From assembly GCA_035289745.1 (NCBI GenBank), contig DATDWF010000006.1:1-19340 (forward strand): a DNA stretch of 19,340 nucleotides. Direction: 5' to 3'. The notes beneath the pieces are model-generated. The model was not told where the DNA came from, made no database searches, and saw only the letters and a list, made by a program, of their open reading frames with translations. The position numbers and the translations under genes are program-made. This stretch comes from JAUYQE01 sp035289745. Its GTDB lineage: Archaea > Nanobdellota > Nanobdellia > Woesearchaeales > GW2011-AR9. Below are positions 5,707 through 13,234 of this stretch, one piece after another (position 1 is the first letter of the stretch; the number at the start of each line of letters is the position of its first letter).

Positions 5707-6977
5707 CGAAGCACGTCCCCCCGCAAATCCCACACGGTCGTTTTAGTAATGCGTACCTGAACCCAGTCTCCCAGCTTGAAATCCCCGTGCACAATGACCT
5801 GCTTATAGCTGGGATTCCGGCCGATCCACTGCCCCGGCTCTTTTCCTTCTTCGTCGATAAGAATCTCCCCTTCCCAGCCCATCCAACGCTCGTTCTGCAG
5901 AGTAACAATATTCTCCGCAATATCCGTTACGATTTTTGAGCGATGCTTGATGACGTCGCTGGGAACCTGCTTCAGCAATGCGGCGGGCGTTTTCGGCCGC
6001 GCCCAGAACCGGGAGAGATTGATGACATCCGGGCTGGTTTTCCGCAGGAGTTCCAGCGTTTGCCAATGATCGTCGTCGCTTTCTGCCGGGAACCCAATGA
6101 TAATGTCCGTCGCCAGCGTCAGCCGAGGAATAAGCTGCTTGGCTTCCTCGACGAGCGATAAGAATTCCGCCGCAGAATTTCCCCGCTTCATCTCTTTTAA
6201 GACCGCATCGCTGCCGGACTGCGCCGGAAGATGCAGGAACTGAAACAGCTTCTCGCTCTGAAACAGTGGAAAAAGCTCATCTTTAAACGTTTTCAGGTGC
6301 ACGGGATTTCCCATGCCAACGCGGATCTTGAATTTCCCGGGAAGAGCCAGAAGCTCTTTGAGCAGCGTGGCCAAGTTGGTGTCGAGATCAAACCCATAGC
6401 ACATGGTGTCTTGCGACGTTAGCCAAAACTCCTGCACGCTTTCCCGCAAGGCCTTTTTAGCGACGGCAATGATATCAGCAACCGGATACGACCGGAGATT
6501 CCCCCGGGCCTGCTTCGTCTTGCAGAACGTGCAGGCGCTCAAGCAGCCCCGATTGATAGGAATAATCTCAATAATGGGGTTTTTTCTGACTTTCGGCAGG
6601 TTCAGGGGCGGCATTTCCCCGGTTTCCAGGGCATGCACCACATTGTCATGCAGGGCTTCTTCGACGACGGACACAACTTTGTGAATCTGGCTCGTGCCGA
6701 CGACACAATAGTCTTTCAGCTTCTTGGGCTCTGTTTGCGCCAGGCAGCCCGCGAGAACAATAACTTTGTACGGATGCTCTCTGCGAATATTCTCCAAAGT
6801 GCGGAAAAGCTCATTCTCGCTCGGCGTCTTTACCGTGCAGGTATTGATGATAACCACATCGCTTTCTTCCAGGCTGTTGGCAAGATCGAATTTGGCTTCT
6901 TTCAGGATGCCTTTCATGTACTCGCTGTCCGCCATATTGGCCGTACAGCCCTGGGTCATGATATAAATACGGGTCAT
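5703..6977 (-). CDS. tRNA t6A methylthiotransferase, archaeal/eukaryotic (e-MtaB/Cdkal1) type
   Basis: A 424-residue radical-SAM methylthiotransferase with the full family layout. An N-terminal UPF0004 domain carries Cys11, Cys47 and Cys78 for the auxiliary iron-sulfur cluster. The radical-SAM domain has Cys145-x3-Cys149-x2-Cys152 (GCLSACTFC). A C-terminal TRAM domain covers about residues 360-424. Length and motifs such as FLHLPAQSGS and DIIIGFP fit the Cdkal1/e-MtaB branch, which adds a methylthio group to N6-threonylcarbamoyladenosine at position 37 of ANN-decoding tRNAs. The start ATG is 27 nt from a TATA box, so the transcript is leaderless. It is a single-gene unit, convergent with the lysine-tailed gene. 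Confidence 0.93.
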   Translation of the reverse strand: MTRIYIMTQGCTANMADSEYMKGILKEAKFDLANSLEESDVVIINTCTVKTPSENELFRTLENIRREHPYKVIVLAGCLAQTEPKKLKDYCVVGTSQIHKVVSVVEEALHDNVVHALETGEMPPLNLPKVRKNPIIEIIPINRGCLSACTFCKTKQARGNLRSYPVADIIAVAKKALRESVQEFWLTSQDTMCYGFDLDTNLATLLKELLALPGKFKIRVGMGNPVHLKTFKDELFPLFQSEKLFQFLHLPAQSGSDAVLKEMKRGNSAAEFLSLVEEAKQLIPRLTLATDIIIGFPAESDDDHWQTLELLRKTSPDVINLSRFWARPKTPAALLKQVPSDVIKHRSKIVTDIAENIVTLQNERWMGWEGEILIDEEGKEPGQWIGRNPSYKQVIVHGDFKLGDWVQVRITKTTVWDLRGDVLR

Positions 6978-6998
6978 GGGTGGTTGGGAGAATGAGTA

Positions 6999-7008
6999 CT
7001 TTAAAAAG
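6999..7008 (-). promoter_or_regulatory. TATA box of the methylthiotransferase gene
   Basis: The minus strand reads CTTTTTAAAG, centred about 27 nt before the ATG at 6977. Confidence 0.6.
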
Positions 7009-7319
7009 TTTCAGGCTTTTTTGATACACGCCGAGTCTCATCGGGAGGCTATTATTTTCGTGGAGAATGTTTTTCGTTATGAACATTGGGAAGTGCTTCT
7101 CTTCCCCATTTAAGCAAGTTTTGACACATTAGACTGAGAGCAGTGTGTAGAAATGACTGATACACTGAGCCAATTCTTGCGTAAAAACAACAACTTATCA
7201 GTCAAATATGTGCACCCCCAGACTGAGTCGTGAGGCTGAATGAAATGAAGCCTCACTAGAGCGCATTTAGATCCAAGCGTTTTGCGAACGAAGTGAGCCA
7301 AAAAGCTTGAGGCAAAGCC

Positions 7320-7329
7320 TTTTATAAAT
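7320..7329 (+). promoter_or_regulatory. TATA box of the metallopeptidase pair
   Basis: TTTTATAAAT is centred 25 nt before the GTG at 7349. This spacing is the main support for the GTG start, because the next in-frame ATG would remove the export segment. Confidence 0.6.
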
Positions 7330-7348
7330 CAATTCTTTCCCTCTCTCC

Positions 7349-8230
7349 GTGGGCGATAAGAGGAAAAAGATTTCCTGGTTTGCACAGGGAGCGATAAGCA
7401 CCGTCCTTCTAAGCAGTTATATCCATCATTTTGGCGATGAGGCGTGCTCTGCTACCCCCGAAGAAAGAAGCGTTGAGCGCGAGATGGGTGTTCCCATTTT
7501 TCTCAACGAAACATCCGAGCGAGCAGAGCGCTCTGCATTCACTCAGCGGGTTGTAGAGACCTACCGCGAAGCACGCGATAATTGGGATTTTTTCCCAGAA
7601 CACTTTGCCCCGATTCGCTATATATCCATCGAAAAGCTCGATGCAGATTTTGAGGTAGGCTGGTACAACCCGCTCTTCCACGGGCTTTCCCTCTCTTGCA
7701 CGGAAGATGCCCACTATTGCATAGAAGATGATGATTTTGTCCATGAGCTGGGGCACGCCTGGTATTTTGCTCTCTCCGCTGAACAACAGCAGCAGCTTCG
7801 CAGCGAATGGAAAACAATAAGCCGGGGCGAATACCAATGTTCAGCTCCAGAAATGCTCTTGGGCGACTGCGAATTTATGAGAGCATGCGAGACGGCCAGC
7901 CGAAACTTGGCGACGGTAAGCTGCTATGCCACAACGCATCTGCTTGAAGACCTTGCAGAAACGATGATGTTCGTCTATATCCTGAATAACCCTCATCGGT
8001 CCCTTCGGGGCTTCCCCCAGCCGCAGCCAGAGTTTCGAGACCTCACCCTGCAAGAAGAGCCGCGCCAGACCTTTGGAATCCACTTTTCCGCAGAAAGCTT
8101 TCCCCGCATCCGCCAGAAAATTGAGCTTCTTGCAGAATACCGAGCGTTCTCTGAGCGGGAACGCGATTATGCATTGCACCAATTAGAAGCATATGAACAG
8201 AGTGAAGAAGAGAGAGGGCAAGAAGAATGA
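7349..8230 (+). CDS. exported zinc metallopeptidase-like protein, paralog 1
   Basis: A 293-residue protein starting at GTG. Residues 5-8 are basic (KRKK), followed by a hydrophobic stretch at about 9-25 that reads as a signal peptide or membrane anchor. The zinc-binding HELGH is at 132-136. A later ED-x-A-E motif (200-204) can supply the third ligand Glu, as in gluzincins of the lethal-factor-like type. Cysteines near 117, 124, 164, 174, 180 and 192 suggest disulfides in an exported protein. The whole protein aligns with the following gene (A-T-P-E-E after the export segment, FFPE, HELxH, (T/S)CY, ED-x-A-E, (F/V)VY-x-LN-x-P). The substrate is unknown. The stop overlaps the next start as ATGA, so the two are translationally coupled. 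Confidence 0.8.
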   Translation: MGDKRKKISWFAQGAISTVLLSSYIHHFGDEACSATPEERSVEREMGVPIFLNETSERAERSAFTQRVVETYREARDNWDFFPEHFAPIRYISIEKLDADFEVGWYNPLFHGLSLSCTEDAHYCIEDDDFVHELGHAWYFALSAEQQQQLRSEWKTISRGEYQCSAPEMLLGDCEFMRACETASRNLATVSCYATTHLLEDLAETMMFVYILNNPHRSLRGFPQPQPEFRDLTLQEEPRQTFGIHFSAESFPRIRQKIELLAEYRAFSERERDYALHQLEAYEQSEEERGQEE

Positions 8231-9099
8231 GCAAGAAAAGCAAAGCGCTCCTGATGGGAACGACATCTCTGGCTTTAGGAACCAGCGTGTATTTCATAGC
8301 TTCCGCACGGGAAAGAGACGGCCTGCTCGATGAGATCCTGTTCGCCACCCCAGAAGAGATTGCTTTCCAGGAAGAGATCGGGGTTCCCGTCTACCTCAAC
8401 TGGGATGACCGAGGCGAAGAGCGCAGCCAGCGTGTGGAGAATTTTGCAGAAGTCTACCATGAAACGCAAGAGCATTTGGATTTTTTTCCAGAACAGTTTA
8501 CCCTGGTGAACCGGATTCGCATTCGAAACGTTCATTCAGAAGTTATTGCCACTGCCGGCCATGATGGAACGATTACGACGTACTGTGGCCCGACCAAATG
8601 CATGACGGACGATGCGCTGGTGCATGAGCTGGCGCATCTCTGGCATTATACAGTGAGCCCGGAATTCTGGGCAGAGTGGTGGACGCTCAGCGGCATCGGC
8701 TATTATGAAGAAGCCAGTGAAAGCGTCAAGAATAGCTGCCTGGAGTATATGGCATCCGTCGCCTCTGTAACGTGTTATGGGGCAAAGAACGAGTTTGAAG
8801 ACGTGGCAGAACTGGCTGGTTTTGTCTATGTGCTGAATCATCCGGAGGTTTTCGTGCTGGGCTTTCCCAATCACGGAAAAGACGTTCTGGAAACCATGCG
8901 GATACGCTTTGATTATCTGGAGATCGGGTTAATTCCCGAAAGTATTCCCCGCATCGAAGAGAAAATCCGCTTGTTGCAGCGATATGGGTTCTTTTCTGGA
9001 GATGAAATGGGCCTAGCGCTCCAAGAGCTGGAAGAATTATACACTACGCTAACAAAAGAGACCGATAGGGAAGCCAACCCTTTGCCAGACTCGCATTAA
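8227..9099 (+). CDS. exported zinc metallopeptidase-like protein, paralog 2
   Basis: A 290-residue paralog of the preceding gene, starting at the ATG inside an ATGA overlap. An N-terminal KKSK then a hydrophobic segment (about 8-26) suggests export. HELAH at 133-137 is the zinc motif, with Glu134 as general base. The ED-x-A-E motif at 191-195 is the likely third ligand site. A Cys pair just before the zinc motif (120 and 125) and a Cys in VTCY (183) match cysteines of paralog 1, supporting disulfides outside the cytosol. Both copies keep the catalytic residues, so neither looks like a decayed copy. Its last 56 bases overlap the 3' end of the convergent PhnX-like gene. Specific substrate and family name are not recognised. 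Confidence 0.8.
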   Translation: MSKKSKALLMGTTSLALGTSVYFIASARERDGLLDEILFATPEEIAFQEEIGVPVYLNWDDRGEERSQRVENFAEVYHETQEHLDFFPEQFTLVNRIRIRNVHSEVIATAGHDGTITTYCGPTKCMTDDALVHELAHLWHYTVSPEFWAEWWTLSGIGYYEEASESVKNSCLEYMASVASVTCYGAKNEFEDVAELAGFVYVLNHPEVFVLGFPNHGKDVLETMRIRFDYLEIGLIPESIPRIEEKIRLLQRYGFFSGDEMGLALQELEELYTTLTKETDREANPLPDSH

Positions 9100-9940
9100 T
9101 CTTCTCCACAACAGCTGGAACATCTCCAATGCCCGCAACCACATAGTCGGCACCTGCGCCATACATCCGTCTGTAGATTTCTTTGAGCCGCTGGAGAAAT
9201 TCTGGTTGTGAGAGCTGAGCAATTTCTTTCTCGTTCAAGCCAAGTTCATTCCCAGTTTGCGCCAATCCCATGGTCCACATGCCTGCTTTTCGCCCTTCTT
9301 CGATGCCAGGAAGGGTGTCATCAACTTTAACGCAAAAGAATGGTTCAGAGACATCCAGCAGCAGCATGTTGAGATTGCACATATGCGGCGCCGGCCGGCT
9401 GATATTCCAACTGTCTCCAATCCCTTGCACTTTGCCCCATTCATAATTACCCCCACGTCGTACCGCATAATCTCCTGTTGAACAGACCGTGACATCGGGC
9501 GCATAACCGCGATCATTCGCTTCTTTCAGAAGCAGCTGCATCATTTCACCGGTGTAGCCCGTGGTCGAGCCGATTTTCAATCCCTGCCCTCGAAAAGCAT
9601 CCAGTGCTTCCAACGTTCCCGGAATAAGATCTGCATAATCCGCCAGGCAGGCCATCTGCCGAGGAACAAAAGAAGCAAACATCTCTTCGACATCGTTCTC
9701 ATTCGGAAGCCGCCCGTAGGTACTTTTCCATCGCTCCAGGACAGCAGGATTTTCCGTTATTTTTCGGATGTGCACTTTCTTATGAGCGCCCATGGGCTCT
9801 CGTGCTTCAGCCATGGTAATGGGCACGCTTTTTTCCGCAAAGACTTTCTGGAACACGACTGCAGGCGCACAGCAGCCATAATCCAGGGTCGTGCCGGCCC
9901 AATCGAGAATAATTGCTTGGAGTTTTCTTGGTTCATTCAT
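9044..9940 (-). CDS. phosphonoacetaldehyde hydrolase-like HAD protein
   Basis: A 298-residue HAD-superfamily protein close to PhnX, which cleaves phosphonoacetaldehyde to acetaldehyde and phosphate. DWAGTT (13-18) holds the nucleophile Asp13. Lys54, in MGAHKKVHIR (50-59), aligns with the Schiff-base lysine of Bacillus PhnX. GSTTGYTGEMM and the GRKAGMWT segment are also family hallmarks. Two things are odd: an insertion of about 20 residues with Gly/Tyr/Trp before RPAPHM, and VDDT where PhnX has VGDT. It is longer than typical PhnX (about 265-275). No PhnW transaminase is in the window, so the substrate may differ. The 3' end overlaps the metallopeptidase gene; it lies 69 nt after aspartate kinase. 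Confidence 0.82.
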   Translation of the reverse strand: MNEPRKLQAIILDWAGTTLDYGCCAPAVVFQKVFAEKSVPITMAEAREPMGAHKKVHIRKITENPAVLERWKSTYGRLPNENDVEEMFASFVPRQMACLADYADLIPGTLEALDAFRGQGLKIGSTTGYTGEMMQLLLKEANDRGYAPDVTVCSTGDYAVRRGGNYEWGKVQGIGDSWNISRPAPHMCNLNMLLLDVSEPFFCVKVDDTLPGIEEGRKAGMWTMGLAQTGNELGLNEKEIAQLSQPEFLQRLKEIYRRMYGAGADYVVAGIGDVPAVVEKINASLAKGWLPYRSLLLA

Positions 9941-9945
9941 GGAGC

Positions 9946-9951
9946 ATCACC
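9946..9951 (-). promoter_or_regulatory. Shine-Dalgarno of the PhnX-like gene
   Basis: The minus strand reads GGTGAT five bases before the ATG at 9940, the canonical archaeal anti-SD match. It fixes the start and shows that this gene, unlike most first genes here, is translated from a leader. Confidence 0.75.
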
Positions 9952-9999
9952 ATTCGTTATTTTTCCATCCTCTCCCCCTATTGCGTCACGACAGGGGGT

Positions 10000-10015
10000 G
10001 ATATATAAATTATAT
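10000..10015 (-). promoter_or_regulatory. possible TATA box of the PhnX-like gene
   Basis: An AT-only stretch (ATAATTTATATAT on the minus strand) straddles the aspartate kinase stop. It would start a transcript near 9982 with a 40-nt leader. The gene could equally be read from the aspartate kinase transcript. Confidence 0.4.
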
Positions 10016-11431
10016 GGAAAAGTTTGATAAATGGGGTTCCCTCAGTACCATCGAGAAATACAGCGCTTTCTGCGCCCGCTCATAGTCTTTCACGGGCACT
10101 TCTGCCCAGAGGGAGAAATCAGCGCTCGTGCCTTCTGAAGAAAAGTTGGAAGACATCTTGGAAACCTGCCCGACGGGGATTTTTTCTCTGGCTAACGTCG
10201 AGAAAAACTGCGCCAAAATGTTTGGGTCTTTTCCCAGATTTATGCCAACGAGTGCAATGAAAGACGAATCGTTATGCTGCTCGACGCGCCCCCTTTGGGC
10301 AAGATGGGAAGTGAGACGCTCGAGATCAGCTTTGGGATCAGAAAATCCGACACCGATGCCCACGCGGGACGTCGTGATGGTTTCCACATTCACGCCAGAG
10401 AATGCTTCTCCGACAAAGCTGAGGTAGCCGGAAGAATCTTCCATCTCCCCGGAACGCAAACTGATGGAGTGAAACGGCCCTTTTTTGCCGGTGATTCCCG
10501 TCACGCGGGGAGTGGGGTCTTTTAGGGAACCAATTTCCGTCATGCCGGCGCCGGGTGCAAAGGTGTTTAAGACGTAAAAAGTAATTTCATCATCAACTAA
10601 AACATCGAGCGCTTGGGGATGGATAACTTTCGCACCCTGTTTCGCTAATTCCTGAGCTTCTTGGTAGCTGAGAAAAGGAATAGGGCGAAGTTTGCCTTCC
10701 CGTTCCAGCTGCTGCCGCTCGTCTGCAGAAAACAGCTTTGGGTCGATAGGATAAATGCCAGGAACATCCGTGCAATTGTAGCAGGCTCGTGCATGTATTG
10801 CTCTCGCAACCAGCGTCTGCGTATAGTCGGAACCGCCGCGGCTGAAAAGAAGAACATTCCCCTGCTCATCGCTGCCATGGAAGCCGCCGGTGATGGGCAA
10901 GATATCAGGGTTCGCATAGGCTTCCTGAATAAGAGCATCACTGCGGCGATTATACGTTGCATTTCGGGAGTCACCGGACAATTTAAAGATGTGTCGCGCA
11001 GGTATGGTTTTAGCAGGCAGACCGTGCAGGCGCAGATGCAGGGGGAAAAGCCGTTCTTCCAGCCGCTCTCCGAAAGAGACAATATAGGTATAATGAAATG
11101 GCTGCTGTTCTAGTGAGAACTTTGTTTTTGAGCCGAAAGCATTGCGCAATAAGCTCTCATATTTTTCATCGATAACCTGCACCGCCCCGGGAATCCTATG
11201 GAAAATATCCATATATCGTTGTTTCATACGATAAAATTCTTGAGGGACTTTTTCTCCATCAAAATGTTTCTCCGCACCAGCAATCAGCAGGTTGGTAACT
11301 TCGCTCGGCGCAGAAACAATAACCGCTTTAGGGTGGTCGTCTCTCACTAAGAGATCGATGCAGTTTTCCAAAGCCGCAGCATCTTTCTGGCTGCTGCCCC
11401 CAAACTTGTAGACGTCGCGCTGAATCATCAT
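10010..11431 (-). CDS. aspartate kinase
   Basis: A 473-residue aspartokinase with an N-terminal amino-acid kinase domain and C-terminal ACT domains. KFGGSS near residues 9-14, SFGERLEER, the RGGSDYTQT nucleotide/substrate loop, CTDVPGIYPIDP, and AKVIHPQALD all match working enzymes. It phosphorylates L-aspartate, the first step to lysine, threonine and methionine. I chose the ATG at 11431 rather than the upstream TTG because it sits about 24 nt from a TATA box. The ACT region (about 310-473) implies feedback control by an end-product amino acid. No semialdehyde dehydrogenase or other aspartate-pathway gene is nearby; the downstream neighbour is the PhnX-like gene. Confidence 0.9.
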   Translation of the reverse strand: MMIQRDVYKFGGSSQKDAAALENCIDLLVRDDHPKAVIVSAPSEVTNLLIAGAEKHFDGEKVPQEFYRMKQRYMDIFHRIPGAVQVIDEKYESLLRNAFGSKTKFSLEQQPFHYTYIVSFGERLEERLFPLHLRLHGLPAKTIPARHIFKLSGDSRNATYNRRSDALIQEAYANPDILPITGGFHGSDEQGNVLLFSRGGSDYTQTLVARAIHARACYNCTDVPGIYPIDPKLFSADERQQLEREGKLRPIPFLSYQEAQELAKQGAKVIHPQALDVLVDDEITFYVLNTFAPGAGMTEIGSLKDPTPRVTGITGKKGPFHSISLRSGEMEDSSGYLSFVGEAFSGVNVETITTSRVGIGVGFSDPKADLERLTSHLAQRGRVEQHNDSSFIALVGINLGKDPNILAQFFSTLAREKIPVGQVSKMSSNFSSEGTSADFSLWAEVPVKDYERAQKALYFSMVLREPHLSNFSI

Positions 11432-11450
11432 TCGCAAAAACGGCTGGTTT

Positions 11451-11458
11451 TATTTAAA
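11451..11458 (-). promoter_or_regulatory. TATA box of aspartate kinase
   Basis: The minus strand reads TTTAAATA, centred about 24 nt before the ATG at 11431. This gives a leaderless start and rejects the upstream TTG. Confidence 0.6.
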
Positions 11459-11486
11459 CGTTGCCGACGAAAAGATGCTCGCTCAG

Positions 11487-11500
11487 AAAATAAAAAAAAA
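11487..11500 (-). terminator. T-rich terminator after ftsY
   Basis: On the minus strand, five bases after the FtsY TGA, nine T, one A and four T follow. Archaeal intrinsic termination uses such T-runs without a hairpin. It marks the end of the 13462-11506 operon. Confidence 0.7.
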
Positions 11501-11505
11501 GTATC

Positions 11506-12774
11506 TCACAGCCCCAGCTGCTGCAGCACTTTCTCCCGGTCAAAGGACTCCAGATCTTCATAGCGCTGCCCGACGCCCAGGAAGAAAATCGGCTTCTTGA
11601 CTGTATAGGCAATAGAAAGCGGCGCCCCGCCTTTCTCGTCCACGTCTGCTTTCGTCAAGATGATGCCATCCATCTCCAGATGCTGATGGAATTGCTGCGC
11701 CTGCTCGACGCAGTCATTGCCGGTAATACTTTCTCCAACGAACAGCTTCAGCTGCGGCTTGGCGACGCGGATGATCTTCTCCAATTCTGCCATTAAATTA
11801 ACATTGGAATGCAGTCGGCCGGCCGTATCGATCAGCACCACATCGATCTTATTTTTCTCCGCATACTTGATGGCATCAAAAGCCACCGCCGCAGCATCGG
11901 CGCCATAGGTATGCTTGATGATATTGACATTCAACCGCTGCGCATGCTCTTCCAGCTGCTGGATGGCGGCTGCGCGGAACGTATCGCAGGCTGCCAAAAC
12001 GACGGAAAAGCCTTGCTGCAGCAGGCGATGCGCTAACTTCGCTGCCGTGGTCGTTTTCCCCGAGCCATTGATGCCAAAGAGCGCAATGACAAAAGGCTTC
12101 TTCTGCGCCACGAGCTTTTCCAAAGGCTGGGCTTCAAAGGAAAGAATGTCCTGCAAACTGTTCCGCAAGGTCTCGCTGATTTTCTCTTCGACATTACGTG
12201 GGAGGGGCTTGTCGACTAATTCCGCCTGTAAATCAGCTTTCAGCCGCTCAATCACCGCGACGGCCACATTATTCTCCAGAAGAGCTAACTCTAAATCCCA
12301 GAACAGCTCGTTAAATTTGTCGGCAGAGATGGTTCTGGTCGTGAATTTTTCCGTGAAGCGCTTGAAGAAGCCTTTTTGGGGAATTTCCGGTCCTTCTTTG
12401 GCTGGCTGAGAAATTGCTTCCTCTTCTTCCGTGGTGGCTTCTTCCTTCTCTCTTTTTTTGTCTTTAACAATCTCTTTCTGTTCAGGCTCTCTGGCTTTTG
12501 TTTCTCGAAGAGCTTCTGCTGTTTCTTTCTTGGGCTCTTTTTCCTCCTCTTTTGCTTTCTCTTTCGGCGCTTTTTTTGGCTCTCTCTTCTCTGATTTCTT
12601 TTTTTCTTTTCTTTCTATCGTCTCTTTTTTGCTCAAAATAATTTCTGTTTCTCTTTCTGCGGCTTTCTCTTCAACGACCGGTTTCTCAACTACCTTCTCT
12701 TCTGCTTCTTCTTTCGCCTTCCGAGAAAATATCGAAAGCGTTTCCTTAAGCTTTTCTTTCAGCTTGCCGAACAT
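11506..12774 (-). CDS. ftsY: signal recognition particle receptor FtsY
   Basis: A 422-residue SRP receptor GTPase. Residues 1-130 form a long acidic/basic A-domain rich in Lys and Glu; the NG domain follows (N about 135-215). G motifs are visible: GINGSGKTTT (234-243), DTFRAAA (264-270), DTAGR (316-320), TKAD and GGAPLS near the end. FtsY docks the ribosome-SRP complex at the membrane for co-translational insertion and secretion. The start overlaps the end of the prefoldin alpha gene by 29 nt. The pfdA-ftsY pairing is a well-known archaeal gene order. One variation is SITGNDC where FtsY usually has A(L)AGND. The A-domain is longer than in many small archaea. Confidence 0.95.
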   Translation of the reverse strand: MFGKLKEKLKETLSIFSRKAKEEAEEKVVEKPVVEEKAAERETEIILSKKETIERKEKKKSEKREPKKAPKEKAKEEEKEPKKETAEALRETKAREPEQKEIVKDKKREKEEATTEEEEAISQPAKEGPEIPQKGFFKRFTEKFTTRTISADKFNELFWDLELALLENNVAVAVIERLKADLQAELVDKPLPRNVEEKISETLRNSLQDILSFEAQPLEKLVAQKKPFVIALFGINGSGKTTTAAKLAHRLLQQGFSVVLAACDTFRAAAIQQLEEHAQRLNVNIIKHTYGADAAAVAFDAIKYAEKNKIDVVLIDTAGRLHSNVNLMAELEKIIRVAKPQLKLFVGESITGNDCVEQAQQFHQHLEMDGIILTKADVDEKGGAPLSIAYTVKKPIFFLGVGQRYEDLESFDREKVLQQLGL

Positions 12775-13180
12775 GCTTCTCCACTTCCTTGTATGCTTTC
12801 ACTGCCTGCTGCTCAAATTCTGCCTGCACTGTCTCCAGGGCCACCAGCTGCTCCAGCAGCTCCCGCTTCTGCTCTTCTAACAGCTGCCGGGCATCGGGCA
12901 CCGGCTTTTCAACCACCGTATCGGCGCCGACATTTACCAGAACATTTTTGTTCTCTTTCAACGACGCCGAGACGAAAATGCCGTTCGCCAGCGGCGCCAG
13001 GATCTCGGTGGCGATGGCTGTTTTTTCCAATTCCCGCAAGCCATCGATCGAAGTATCCAATTCGATAACTTGCTCCCGCACGAGATGCACTTGCTGCTGT
13101 AATTGCTCGGCTTGCTGCTGCAGCTGCTGGAATTCTGCATACTTCTGTTCAATAATTGCTTCGGTGGTTTGCTGTGACAT
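12746..13180 (-). CDS. pfdA: prefoldin subunit alpha
   Basis: A 144-residue prefoldin alpha. Two long coiled coils (about residues 7-50, very Gln-rich, and 95-140) flank the central beta-hairpin segment (APLANGIFVSASL, VLVNVGADTVVEKP), the family signature. Two alpha and four beta subunits form the jellyfish-shaped cytosolic chaperone that holds unfolded proteins for the thermosome. It overlaps the start of ftsY by 29 nt and follows the small basic protein gene by 54 nt, so all three are probably one transcript. In many euryarchaea the genes upstream are ribosomal protein L18a and eIF6; these are not seen here. Confidence 0.93.
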   Translation of the reverse strand: MSQQTTEAIIEQKYAEFQQLQQQAEQLQQQVHLVREQVIELDTSIDGLRELEKTAIATEILAPLANGIFVSASLKENKNVLVNVGADTVVEKPVPDARQLLEEQKRELLEQLVALETVQAEFEQQAVKAYKEVEKHVRQAERKA

Positions 13181-13234
13181 GGGTATAACTTTTTCTTCGT
13201 ACTCTCTCTATACTCCTCTTTGCTTCTGCCTCAG

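Larger units (their letters stand above)
6978..7348. other. 371-base gene-free region with several stem-loops
   Basis: No convincing coding sequence on either strand. It holds the promoter of the methylthiotransferase (6999-7008), a run of stem-loops between about 7141 and 7320, and the promoter of the first metallopeptidase (7320-7329). The stem-loops are: CAGTGT/ACACTG (7141-7146 with 7162-7167); GTGAGGCT/AGCCTCAC (7230-7237 with 7249-7256, perfect); an 11-bp stem with one mismatch (7274-7284 with 7299-7309); and AGGC/GCCT (7310-7320). An unannotated structured RNA is possible. Confidence 0.55.

Noticed and set aside
5366..5920. A 184-codon minus-strand open frame across the convergent gene ends
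   Set aside because: It spans two genes in wrong frames and reads the poly-A tails as Phe runs.
7128..7250. Possible C/D box guide RNA (several CTGA motifs)
   Set aside because: I could not find a proper C box (RUGAUGA) at a fitting distance from a CTGA, so no C/D RNA is called.
9974..9998. CCCCCT/AGGGGG inverted repeat after aspartate kinase
   Set aside because: Only six pairs with a 13-base loop and no T-run. It could be a weak regulatory hairpin but is not supported as a terminator.
10010..11431. Aspartate kinase as a broken or non-catalytic copy
   Set aside because: All the kinase motifs (KFGGSS, RGGSDYT, TDVPGIY) and the ACT region are present, so it looks functional.
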